In this document: piece by piece, positions 51,118 through 60,600 of the stretch
Position numbering within the stretch: position 1 is the first letter of the stretch
Layout of the letters: each line of letters begins with the position of its first letter
Source of the DNA: JAHEZL01 sp964406465
GTDB lineage: Bacteria; Bacteroidota; Bacteroidia; Flavobacteriales_C; GCA-002722245
Direction of reading: 5' to 3'
Assembly (NCBI GenBank): GCA_964406465.1
Contig: CAYORT010000006.1
Span: 1 to 64,000 of the forward strand
Length of the DNA: 64,000 nt
Made by a program: the position numbers and the translations under genes
Notes under the pieces: generated by a model
Databases searched by the model: none
What the model was told of the DNA's origin: nothing
What the model saw: only the letters and a program-made list of their open reading frames with translations

Positions 51118-53655
51118 ATGCAGAAAATACTCTTCATAATATTTTTTTTCTCGGGCTTTTTGGGCTTTTCCACACACAATAGAGCGGGTGAAATTACCTA
51201 TACGCAAACGGGACCCAATACTATTACCATTACAGTAACCACTTATACAAAAGCATCTAGTGAAGCCGATCGGCCTGAAATTACCATTAAATGGGGCGAT
51301 GGCAAAACCGAGGAAATAGATAGAGACCCTAATTATCCGCAGCTTTATTCGAATGATATCAACATCAATAAATATACTAGTACACACACATTCCCTTCAG
51401 CTGGTGAATTCACCGTAAGTTTTGAAGATGCCAATAGAAATGCCGATGTGGTGAACATTCCAAATTCGGTGGACATTCCCTTTTACATTGAAACTAAGGT
51501 TCTTATCAATCCATTTTTGGGAACAAATAGTTCTCCGCAATTGTTTTATCCTCCCATTGATGATGCTTGTTTAAACAAGATTTTCTTGCACAATCCGGGT
51601 GCCTTTGATGCCGATGGTGATGTTTTGAAGTATTCGTTGATAGATTGTAAAACAACAGGCGGACAAGCCATTACAGGATATACTTTACCCAATGGTATCA
51701 CCATGGATGCCAATACTGGTGAGTTGATTTGGAATGCACCAAATCAAATAGGTTCATACAATATTGCTTTCGTTATTGAAGAGTATAGAAATGGGTATAA
51801 AGTGGGATCCATTTTACGAGATATGCAGGTGACGGTGCAACCTTGTCCGAACAACGACCCCCCAATAATTACCATTCCTTCTGAAATTTGTGTGGAAGCA
51901 GGTGATACCGTCAATTTGAATGTTAAAGCCAAGGATCCTAATATTGGCGACTCAGTCGTGTTGAGTGCAGTTAGCGGAATGTTTAGTATGAATGCGCCAA
52001 CACCTGTTTTCAATCAACCTGTTGGCGCAAAGGATTCGGTTTCTTCTTTTTTCAAGTGGATGCCCAATTGCAATCAAGTTCGTTTGCAGCCTTATACTGT
52101 GTTGTTTAAGGCACGAGACAATGATTCACCAATCAATCTTTTCGATTTGCAAACACTGAATATCAAGGTGATAGCGCCAGCTCCAAAAAATTTAAGCACA
52201 AGCACTTTATCAACAAATGTTAATCTAAATTGGGATGCCGGTTTTTGTTCGAATGTTGCTGGCTATAAGATTTACAGAAGAGAAAATTCAAATACATTTA
52301 CTACTGATACCTGCGAAACAGGAATGCCTGCAGGTAAAGGATATTCACTCATTAAATCCACTACCGATACCACCACGTTTTTTACAGATAATACCACAGT
52401 TTTGGGTAAAAATTATTGTTACAGGGTAGTGGCCTACTATGCCAATGGTGCCGAAAGCAAAGTGTCACAAGAGATTTGTGTGGAATTAAAAAAAGTTGTT
52501 CCGGCCATCATCAATGTGAGTGTTAACTCTACAAATACTTCGCAGGGTTCTATATTGGTAAGGTGGATGAAAGCGTCAGATGCAGATGTTATTCAGCATC
52601 CCGGACCCTATTCTTATCGCGTTTACAGGAACAACGCGGTTTTGGTATCTTCTATCAACAATGTGAATGATACTTCAGTAGTGGATACCCTTATCAACAC
52701 TACCATTCAGCAACAGTATTATGTAGAGCTATGGAATGAAACTCCCGGTAATACTTATTTGATTGGGACTTCGGCTACAGCGACATCGCCATTTTTAATG
52801 ATTTCGCCTTTCGATAAATCGCTAAAATTAACGTGGAATGCTAATGTGCCTTGGACAAACGACACTACCTTCATCTACAAAGAGACATTTCCTGGTTCGG
52901 GAATTTTCAATGTGATTGATACTACAACTATGGCGAATTTCACTGATAAAAATTTGGTGAACGGGCAAAGCTATTGTTATAAAATACAAACTTCTGGAAA
53001 GTACAGTGCTAGCGGATTTCCCTCTCCATTGCTCAATTTCTCGCAAGTTCTTTGTGCAGAGCCATTAGATATTGTTCCGCCTTGCGCTCCTGCCATCACA
53101 GTGAAGGCAAATTGTGCTGACAATGAGAACACGATTGATTGGAGTACAGCACCCGATTCTTGCGCCTATGACCTAGAAAGTTATCGTTTGTACTTTAAAG
53201 ATGAACTAACGAAGCCTTTTGCTTTGGTGAAAACCTTTGCTGGCAACGACACTATGTTCGTACATCAAAACCTTCAATTTATTGCCGGATGCTATGTTTT
53301 AACAGCAGTTGATTCGGCAGGTAATGAGAGCCTAAAACAAGGTGAGGTGTGTGTAGACAATTGTCCGGAATATCGCTTGCCAAATGTTTTTACACCTAAT
53401 GCCGACAACCATAATGATTTCTTTAAACCCTTTCCATACAAGCACATCGAGAAGATAGATATGAGCATTTATGACAGGTGGGGGCGGTTGGTTTTTACAA
53501 CCAACAATCCTGATGTATTGTGGGATGGCAGGTTTTCTGAGAATAATCAAATGTGTTCACCAGGAACCTATTACTATATTTGCACAGTTTATCAAAAGAA
53601 ATTGGCGGGAAGCGTGAAGGTGGAACTCAGCGGTTATGTACAAATTATTTATTGA
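51118..53655 (+). CDS. T9SS cargo with Ig/fibronectin domains and type B sorting tail
   Basis: I start at the ATG at 51118 (845 residues, MQKILFIIFFFSGFLGFSTH). The mature protein starts with NRAGEITYTQTG, as in Bacteroidota surface proteins with PKD-like domains. A cadherin/Ig-like part follows (DADGDVLKYSL, to about 350), then fibronectin type III repeats from about 360 to 740 with paired cysteines. The end is a CHU_C/gliding-motility type B tail (LPNVFTPNADNHNDFFKP, MSIYDRWGRLVFTT, PGTYYYICTV). It should be exported by the T9SS. Its role is unknown. ribE follows 2 bp later. Confidence 0.87.
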   Translation: MQKILFIIFFFSGFLGFSTHNRAGEITYTQTGPNTITITVTTYTKASSEADRPEITIKWGDGKTEEIDRDPNYPQLYSNDININKYTSTHTFPSAGEFTVSFEDANRNADVVNIPNSVDIPFYIETKVLINPFLGTNSSPQLFYPPIDDACLNKIFLHNPGAFDADGDVLKYSLIDCKTTGGQAITGYTLPNGITMDANTGELIWNAPNQIGSYNIAFVIEEYRNGYKVGSILRDMQVTVQPCPNNDPPIITIPSEICVEAGDTVNLNVKAKDPNIGDSVVLSAVSGMFSMNAPTPVFNQPVGAKDSVSSFFKWMPNCNQVRLQPYTVLFKARDNDSPINLFDLQTLNIKVIAPAPKNLSTSTLSTNVNLNWDAGFCSNVAGYKIYRRENSNTFTTDTCETGMPAGKGYSLIKSTTDTTTFFTDNTTVLGKNYCYRVVAYYANGAESKVSQEICVELKKVVPAIINVSVNSTNTSQGSILVRWMKASDADVIQHPGPYSYRVYRNNAVLVSSINNVNDTSVVDTLINTTIQQQYYVELWNETPGNTYLIGTSATATSPFLMISPFDKSLKLTWNANVPWTNDTTFIYKETFPGSGIFNVIDTTTMANFTDKNLVNGQSYCYKIQTSGKYSASGFPSPLLNFSQVLCAEPLDIVPPCAPAITVKANCADNENTIDWSTAPDSCAYDLESYRLYFKDELTKPFALVKTFAGNDTMFVHQNLQFIAGCYVLTAVDSAGNESLKQGEVCVDNCPEYRLPNVFTPNADNHNDFFKPFPYKHIEKIDMSIYDRWGRLVFTTNNPDVLWDGRFSENNQMCSPGTYYYICTVYQKKLAGSVKVELSGYVQIIY

Positions 53656-53657
53656 TC

Positions 53658-54248
53658 ATGTTTACAGGAATTGTAGAAGCAACGGCGAAAATTTCGCGCA
53701 TAGAAAAAGACAAAAGCAATGTGCATTTTTATGTAGATGCACCATTTTTAAGTGAAGTAAAAATTGATCAAAGTATTGCGCACAATGGTGTTTGCTTAAC
53801 GGTGGTGGAAATCACCGAATTATCTTATCGCGTAACAGCGATTGACGAAACCTTACAAAAGACTTCTCTTTCTACTTGGAAAGTTGGAGATACAGTAAAT
53901 CTTGAAAGATGCCTTACTTTGGCCAAACCTTTAGATGGCCACATTGTGCAAGGTCATGTTGATAATGTTGGTGTTTGCAGCGACAAACAAATACAAGATG
54001 GCAGCTGGAAATTCACCTTTAATTATGCAAAGAAACATCCGCACGACATTACGGTTGAGAAGGGCTCAATTTGTGTAAACGGCGTGAGTTTAACAGTGGT
54101 AGATTCAAAAGACGATTCGTTCTCTGTGTGCATTATTCCATACACTTACGAGCACACTAATTTCCAGTATATCGAGAAGGGAACACAAGTGAATTTAGAG
54201 TTTGATATTATTGGAAAGTATGTGGCGAAGATGATGGGGAGGATTTAG
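53658..54248 (+). CDS. ribE: riboflavin synthase alpha subunit
   Basis: I start at the ATG at 53658 (196 residues, MFTGIVEATAKISRIE), the universal start of this family. Two lumazine-binding repeats are visible, each with the GVCLTVVE / GVSLTVVD motif (SIAHNGVCLTV and ICVNGVSLTVVD). The enzyme dismutates two 6,7-dimethyl-8-ribityllumazine molecules to riboflavin. No FMN riboswitch is present, because the gene begins 2 bp after the upstream T9SS cargo gene. Confidence 0.95.
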   Translation: MFTGIVEATAKISRIEKDKSNVHFYVDAPFLSEVKIDQSIAHNGVCLTVVEITELSYRVTAIDETLQKTSLSTWKVGDTVNLERCLTLAKPLDGHIVQGHVDNVGVCSDKQIQDGSWKFTFNYAKKHPHDITVEKGSICVNGVSLTVVDSKDDSFSVCIIPYTYEHTNFQYIEKGTQVNLEFDIIGKYVAKMMGRI

Positions 54249-54250
54249 TT

Positions 54251-54651
54251 TTCTTTTTTCAAAAGAAACAAAAGATTTACTTTTTCCTTGATGAAAAAGT
54301 AAACAAAAAATCATGAGCCAAAATATGCTGCCAACCCGCTCTCCAAAAAAATAGATTCTCCTTTTATCCGAATTTATTTTTTGGTTCACTGCCTTTCCGC
54401 TCGCCCGCATTTTGGCTCGTGCCCACCCACAATACAGAGGAGTTCGTGTTATTAAGTGCGCGTAACTATTGTGCGTGAGCCTGAGGCAAAAGGCGGGGGT
54501 GTGTTAGCGGGAATTGAAATTTTAGCTGCCGACCCAAGGAGGAAGCGTTAAAAAATTTCAAGGGAGGGAGGAAGCATCTTTTGCCTCTTGGCTTTTTTGG
54601 TTCGTTTTTTTGCCAAGAAAAAAATGAACTCTTTGCTTCTTTAGAAAAGAA
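54251..54651. mobile_element. non-coding element, about 400 bp, with long imperfect terminal inverted repeats
   Basis: The ends 54251-54318 and 54583-54651 are imperfect inverted repeats of about 68 bp. Each arm holds its own hairpin (ACTTTTTC...GAAAAAGT, and GTTCGTTTTTTT...AAAAAAATGAAC). No gene is visible inside. A 26-bp inner stretch (54499-54524) matches 23200-23225 of the element at 23156 in 22 of 26 positions. It fills the gap between ribE and the S66 gene. Mobility is inferred from structure only. Confidence 0.6.
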
Positions 54652-54654
54652 GAT

Positions 54655-55548
54655 TTACCCTAATGATAGTCCTTTGTCATTCACCTCCATCTTCACTTCC
54701 TTACCAAAAATCACCGCGCGATTGTCGTTAACGTGTCCGGCTGGAAAATTAAAATACACTGGAAATTTATATTCTTTTACTGCATCTAGAATAATCTCTT
54801 CGGTGTTTTTATCGAATGGCAATGCAGCTTCTTTCATGTCGCTGAATTGTCCAACTATCAAGCCTTTCAGTTCTTTTAGTTTTCCAGCTCGCTTCAAAGC
54901 ATACATCATTCTTTCTAAGTGATAATAATATTCACTTAGGTCTTCAATAAATAGAATTTTTCCGTTCAAATCGGGAAAACTTTTGGAACCTAACAGGGAG
55001 TAAATTATCGATAGATTTCCACCTACAATTTTGCCTTTACCTTTGCCTTTTCTATTGAGTTTGTGCTTGCTTTTAAGCTCGTATTTCATTTTGCCTTTGA
55101 AAAGGGCTTGCTTCAATGTTTCCAGTGAATCCTTAGAGTTCTTCTCGAAATTAAGGGGCATTGTGGCGTGAAGGGTAGGGATATCAAATTTTGAAACATG
55201 AGCATGAAAAACAGTAATATCGCTGAATCCAATTAACCATTTCGGATTTTTTTTGAAAGCTTTGAAGTCTATGTCATCAATGATTTGAATGCTGCCATAA
55301 CCACCACGCCCAAAGAATATCGCTTTAATATCTGGGTCATCTAGGAGGTTTTGTACCTCGTCTAGTCGTTGTTCTTTTGTGGCAGAAAATTGAAAATATT
55401 CTGAATCAATGGTTTCACCTACTACTACTTGTAATCCCCATGAAATAAGGGTTTTAATGGCTGCATCAATTTCTGCGCGAGATATTCTTTTTGCTGGAGC
55501 TGTTATAGCTACTTTATCGTTTGGTTTAAGAAGTGCTGGTTTTTTCAT
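54655..55548 (-). CDS. peptidase S66 (LD-carboxypeptidase/muramoyltetrapeptide carboxypeptidase)
   Basis: The 297-residue protein has the LdcA-like N-terminus (LLKPNDKVAITAPA), FFGRGGYGS, the nucleophile Ser109 in IGFSDITVFHAH, the Glu of LFIEDLSEYYYHLERM and the His of FPAGHVNDN. These form the Ser-Glu-His triad of S66. It removes the terminal D-alanine from recycled muropeptides in the cytoplasm. No signal peptide is present. It stands alone between the 400-bp element and a 190-bp gap. Confidence 0.9.
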   Translation of the reverse strand: MKKPALLKPNDKVAITAPAKRISRAEIDAAIKTLISWGLQVVVGETIDSEYFQFSATKEQRLDEVQNLLDDPDIKAIFFGRGGYGSIQIIDDIDFKAFKKNPKWLIGFSDITVFHAHVSKFDIPTLHATMPLNFEKNSKDSLETLKQALFKGKMKYELKSKHKLNRKGKGKGKIVGGNLSIIYSLLGSKSFPDLNGKILFIEDLSEYYYHLERMMYALKRAGKLKELKGLIVGQFSDMKEAALPFDKNTEEIILDAVKEYKFPVYFNFPAGHVNDNRAVIFGKEVKMEVNDKGLSLG

Positions 55549-55738
55549 GAGGTAAAAATAAATGAAAACAGCTTTATGTTGTTTTTGAGAATTATCTTTC
55601 CACTAACTACCCATTGTTCAAACATTTCTTCAATTTGCTCTCTGTTAAAAATGTTTTAAATTATTTTTAATGAGTCTACTTCTATAACTCATTTTGGAGT
55701 AACGACGTAGTATTAGCAACTGCTTAAAAAATACTTTT

Positions 55739-57298
55739 ATGAATGTGCGTGCAATATTTGTTTATGCTTCATTAGTGGTGGTTTCGATAGTGACCATCAT
55801 CGGTGTTTTTTATCCCGGCGTTTGGTGGAGCATGCTGTTTTTCGGTCCGATTATTTTAATTGGTATTCGAGACATGTTTCAAAGAAAGCACTCTATCAAA
55901 AGAAACTTCCCTGTAATTGGTAATTTCCGCTATATGTTGGAGGCTATTAGGCCAGAGATGATGCAGTATTTCGTAGAAACCGACACCGAAGGAAAACCCT
56001 TTAATCGCTTGCACAGAAGCATGGTTTACCGCAGAGCAAAAAAGGTAAACGACTCAACTCCTTTTGGTACTCAAATGGACGTTTATGCGGCAGGGTATGA
56101 ATGGATGGACCATTCGATTTATGCAAAACCTTCTAAATATTTTCAAAAACATCCACGTGTATTGGTGGGAGGTCCCGATTGTAAACAACCTTATTCGGCA
56201 AGTTTGTTAAACGTGTCGGCTATGAGTTTTGGGGCGCTCAGTTATGCAGCTGTTACTGCCTTAAATTTAGGTGCAAAAAAGGGGCAATTCGCGCAAAATA
56301 CAGGTGAAGGAGGATTGAGCAGTTATCATTTGCAAGGAGGCGATGTAATATGGCAAATTGGTACCGGTTATTTTGGTGCTCGCGATAAAGAAGGAAATTT
56401 TAGTGATACCGAGTTTCAAAAGAGAGCCACTCATCCTAATGTGAAGATGATTGAAATTAAGATTTCACAGGGAGCTAAACCTGGTCATGGAGGGATGCTT
56501 CCTGCGGCTAAGAACACGCCTGAAATTGCAGCTATTAGAGGTGTAGATCCATATAAAGATGTTCATTCTCCGCCTCATCATAGTGCTTTTAGCAATCCGA
56601 AGGAATTGCTTCAGTTCATCAAGAGGTGTCGAGATCTTTCAGGTGGTAAACCAGTTGGCTTTAAACTATGTATTGGTAAGAAAAGAGAGTTTACAGATAT
56701 CTGTTTAGCCATGATAGAAACAGGCATAAAACCCGATTTCATTACGGTGGATGGTGGCGAGGGAGGAACCGGAGCGGCGCCGATGGAGTTCTCTAATTCA
56801 TTGGGTATGCCTATGCGCGATGCCGTTGCTTTTGTGTCGAATGTGCTGGTAGGTTTAGATCTTAAGAAAGACATTAAACTTATTGCTTCGGGCAAGGTTA
56901 TTACTGGTTTTGATATAGCACGTGCTATTGCTTTGGGTGCCGATATGGTAAATAGTGCCAGAGGAATGATGATGGCGATTGGCTGTATTCAGGCTCTTCA
57001 ATGTAATACCAATACTTGTCCGGTAGGAGTTGCAACACAAAACAAACATCTCATCAAAGGATTAGATGTGCCCGATAAAGCACAACGTGTGGCAAATTTC
57101 CACGAAGCAACCCTGCATAGCTTTATCGAACTTACTGCCGCTGCTGGTTTGCAAGATCCAGAAGATATCAAACGCCAGCACATCAATCGTCGAATCACGA
57201 TGAGTAAGTATGTGAAGTACAGTGAAATATTTCCATATGTGGAGAAAGGTAGTTTGCTTCAACCTGGCGCCTTAGATAATTTCTTGGAAGGATTATAA
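55739..57298 (+). CDS. FMN-binding glutamate-synthase-family protein
   Basis: In the 519-residue protein, two N-terminal hydrophobic helices (about 6-47) are followed by a GltB-type FMN domain, with PYSASLLNVSAMSFGALS, GGLSSYHLQGGD, KISQGAKPGHGGMLP, TVDGGEGGTGAAPMEF, and NTNTCPVGVATQNK for the Fe-S/FMN region. It lacks the amidotransferase half of true glutamate synthase. The family is widespread and its exact reaction is unclear. The membrane anchor distinguishes it from archaeal stand-alone forms. A terminator follows at once. Confidence 0.88.
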   Translation: MNVRAIFVYASLVVVSIVTIIGVFYPGVWWSMLFFGPIILIGIRDMFQRKHSIKRNFPVIGNFRYMLEAIRPEMMQYFVETDTEGKPFNRLHRSMVYRRAKKVNDSTPFGTQMDVYAAGYEWMDHSIYAKPSKYFQKHPRVLVGGPDCKQPYSASLLNVSAMSFGALSYAAVTALNLGAKKGQFAQNTGEGGLSSYHLQGGDVIWQIGTGYFGARDKEGNFSDTEFQKRATHPNVKMIEIKISQGAKPGHGGMLPAAKNTPEIAAIRGVDPYKDVHSPPHHSAFSNPKELLQFIKRCRDLSGGKPVGFKLCIGKKREFTDICLAMIETGIKPDFITVDGGEGGTGAAPMEFSNSLGMPMRDAVAFVSNVLVGLDLKKDIKLIASGKVITGFDIARAIALGADMVNSARGMMMAIGCIQALQCNTNTCPVGVATQNKHLIKGLDVPDKAQRVANFHEATLHSFIELTAAAGLQDPEDIKRQHINRRITMSKYVKYSEIFPYVEKGSLLQPGALDNFLEGL

Positions 57299-57304
57299 AA
57301 CAAA

Positions 57305-57334
57305 AAAACCGTCAGTCAGCAGACTGACGGTTTT
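57305..57334. terminator. bidirectional terminator between the FMN gene and tRNA-Gln
   Basis: A 13-bp perfect stem (57305-57317 with 57322-57334, core CCGTCAGTC) with a 4-nt loop carries A on the left and T on the right. It therefore has a T-run in both directions and can end both the plus-strand gene and the minus-strand tRNA. Confidence 0.88.
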
Positions 57335-57338
57335 AAAG

Positions 57339-57409
57339 ATGACCAACTAGGATTCGAACCTAGACATACACAACCAAAATGTGCAGTGCTACCGTTACAC
57401 CATTGGTCA
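57339..57409 (-). tRNA. tRNA-Gln (anticodon UUG)
   Basis: Read on the minus strand, the acceptor arms TGACCAA and TTGGTCA pair fully. The D arm contains AACGGTA. The anticodon loop TTTTGGT has TTG at positions 34-36. The T arm is CTAGG-TTCGAAT-CCTAG. The CCA end is not encoded. A perfect promoter lies about 20 bp upstream and a terminator immediately downstream. Confidence 0.93.
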
Positions 57410-57429
57410 ATACCGTAAAAAACGAGCGA

Positions 57430-57460
57430 CAAAAATATACATTTTGTGCATAAACACAAA
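57430..57460 (-). promoter_or_regulatory. promoter of tRNA-Gln
   Basis: On the minus strand TTTG (57460-57457), a 19-bp spacer and TATTTTTG (57437-57430) are an exact consensus match, about 20 bp before the tRNA 5' end. Confidence 0.8.
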
Positions 57461-57583
57461 CTTTAATCTGATATTTTCTTTCTTATCCACGTTTCTCGAC
57501 TAATTATTTAACACAATCCTAATTTTTAAAAGCCCATTATTTTGCTATTTTCGTGCGTGAAATGATGTTAGCTCTTTTTTCCT

Positions 57584-57649
57584 GCTAACCATAAACATTG
57601 AACTTTAAATCGCAGAAGAACGAAGAATATAGATTATCAAACATTGAAC
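57584..57649 (+). repeat. diverged heptad repeat in the leader of the DUF2723 gene
   Basis: It starts with GCTAACC followed by ATTGAAC- and TTTAAAT-type heptads, has about 30 bp of GAACGAA/GAATATA-like sequence, and closes with ATTGAAC and the TAATTTTTT spacer also seen before sufC and sufT. It ends 11 bp before the ATG at 57661. It is a degenerate relative of the suf-operon repeats. Confidence 0.55.
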
Positions 57650-57660
57650 TAATTTTTTAC

Positions 57661-60600
57661 ATGGAAAGTTTATATAAAAAGTACAACAACATTACAGGCT
57701 GGTTAGTTTTCGCCATTGCCGCATTCGTTTATTGCTCTACTGTTGAGCCAACAGCCAGTTTTTGGGATTGCGGTGAGTTTATCTCTACAGCTTTTAAACT
57801 TGAAGTAGGTCACCCTCCTGGCGCTCCTTTTTGGATGTTGGTTGCTCGTGTGTTTGCTCTTTTTGCTGGAGATGATGTAACGCGAGTTGCATACTGGATT
57901 AACATATTCTCGGCATTGTGTAGTGCTTTTGCAATGTTGTTTTTGTTTTGGACCACCACTGCTTTGGCTAAAAAGCTAACTACTTTGGGTGGTGTTGAAT
58001 TAACAAAAGGAAAAATTTTGGGCATCATGGTAAGCGGCTTCATTGGAGCTATTGCCTATACATTCACAGATACTGTTTGGTTTTCGGCAGTAGAAGGAGA
58101 GGTTTACTCTGCATCTTTATTTTTTACTGCTATCGTATTTTGGTTGATTTTGAAGTGGGATGCTGTTGCCGATGAAAAATATGCCGATCGTTATTTGATT
58201 TTGATTGCATACCTAATGGGTATTTCTATTGGTGTCCATCTCTTGAACTTACTTTCAATTCCTGCTGTAGTGTATGTTTACTATTTCAGAAAGACGAAAC
58301 AAATTACACCGCTAGGTTTTGTTAAGGCTGGTGCGATAAGTATCCTTATTCTTGCCGTGGTGCAGTATGGAATCATTCAAAGCTTTGTGGCTATCATGAA
58401 AGATTTTGAATTATTTTTCACCAATACCATGCATTTACCATTCAACTCGGGAACTATTGCCTTTGGATTGCTGGTTTTGGCAGGTATCGTTGCGGGTGTG
58501 ATGTACGCGAGAAAAAAAGGCTACCATATGTTGCACACTGCGGTAATGTCGGTAGCTGTAATTCTAATCGGTTATTCTTCATTCTTAACCATTCCAATTC
58601 GTTCAGCTGCCAATACACCCCTTGATGAGAACAATCCTGAAACAGTATTTAGTTTATTGCCTTATTTAAATCGTGAACAATATGGTGATCGTCCGTTGTT
58701 CCATGGATATACTTTTACATCCATCGATGGAGAGGGTCAACCAATTTTAGATAGAGAAAAACCTTATACAGATAAAGACCCTGTGTACTACAAAGACGTC
58801 AATAAGAATGCTTCTGAGTACATCATGGCAGATGACGGTATCAACAAAGGAGGATACAACTTCGATTCTAGAGTAGAAAAGTATTTCCCAAGAATGTACA
58901 GCTTGGATGAAAACCATAGAGATGCTTACGATAAATGGTTGGATTTTAAGAAAAAGCGTCGCGGAAGAAAAGTAGATGTTGATGGTAATATTGTGTTTTT
59001 ACCAACTTTTAAAGATGATGCAGAATTCTTTATTCGTTACCAATTCAACTTCATGTACTGGAGATATTTCATGTGGAATTTTGCTGGTCGCCAAAATGAT
59101 TTGCAGGCCTCGCAAATTAATGAATCAATGAATGGAAACTGGGTTAGTGGTTTCGAATTTATTGATAAAGAGCATGTAGGCGACAGCAGTAAGTTACCAA
59201 CACACTACAAGGAGAACAAAGGACATAACGTGTATTATTTCTTGCCTTTGATCTTGGCGATTATCGGATTGATCTACCATTTCACCAGAAGTGCTAAAGA
59301 TGCATTTATTGTGTTCTTAATGTTCTTCATGACAGGCCTTGCCATCATTATTTACTTGAACCAACCTCCATATCAACCTCGTGAAAGAGATTACGCTTAC
59401 GTAGGCTCATTCTATGCTTTTGCGGTTTGGATTGGTATCGGTGTTCATGCCCTGATTCATTTCATGAGCAAGTTCAAAAAGGAAGATGCAGCGCTTCCTT
59501 TCCTAGATAAGTTAGAGAAAAATGCATCTAAAGAATTGGTGTTTACTGGTTTGTCGGGGATAGGATTAGGTGTTTTAGCATTTGCTTTGGAAGCCAAAGA
59601 TTTGGGTTATTCACTCATGGTGATAGGCGCTATAGTTGCCGTGTTACCAGTGCTGTGTATGTATATCGGACAAGCAGTCTCGAGCGATTCAGGTAAGGCT
59701 GTAATTGCCCTAGGCATTACTTTCTGTGTGCCTTATGTTTTGGCTGCAGAGAACTGGGATGATCATGACCGTTCTAATAGATATACCGCAAGAGATATTG
59801 CTAAATGCTATCTTGAATCGTGTGCAAAAAATGCTATCATTTTTACCAATGGAGATAACGATACTTTCCCATTGTGGTACCTTCAAGAGGTTGAAGGTTT
59901 CCGCACCGATGTGCGTGTGGTTAACCTTAGCTTGTTGAATACCGACTGGTATATCGATCAAATGAAACGTAAAGCTTACGATAGTGAGCCTGTTCCATTC
60001 TCATTGAAGCCAGATGACTATAGAGAAGGTACAAGAGATAGAGTTTTAATTGTTGACCCGGTTAAGGCTAGTAAGTCTTATCTAGAATCTTATATTCCAA
60101 AAGAATACTTGGCTCGTTACCAAGATATGTGGACCAATGGTGCCGATGTTGACTTGATTATGGATTTGATTCGCAGTGATGATAAATACACAATGACTCA
60201 ACCTCAAGAAGGTGTGTCACCAGATCATTTCATTACTTCTCGTAAAATGAAAATTAAAGTTGATCGAGCGGCGGTTATCGCTAATGGTGCGGCTACTAAA
60301 GATCAATACGACAGTATCCCAGCGGAAATTGAATTTACTTTAGGTGGTGGTGCATTGTACAAGAGCAAATTGATGGTATTGGATTTATTATCTACCAACG
60401 ATTGGAAGCGTCCGATTTATTTCTCTTCTACAGTTGGTCCTGAAAATTTCTTTGGTTTGCAAAAGTACTTCCGCAAAGAAGGCTTGGCTTACCGATTAAC
60501 ACCAATTGCGACCAACTTATCTGAGAAGGAATTACGTGGCGATGTGGGCTATACCAACTCTGATATTTTGTACAACAACGTGATGAACAAATTTGCTTGG

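Noticed and set aside
53553..53657. Upstream extension of ribE in the same frame
   Set aside because: It overlaps the end of the T9SS cargo gene. The family starts at MFTGIVE, at 53658.
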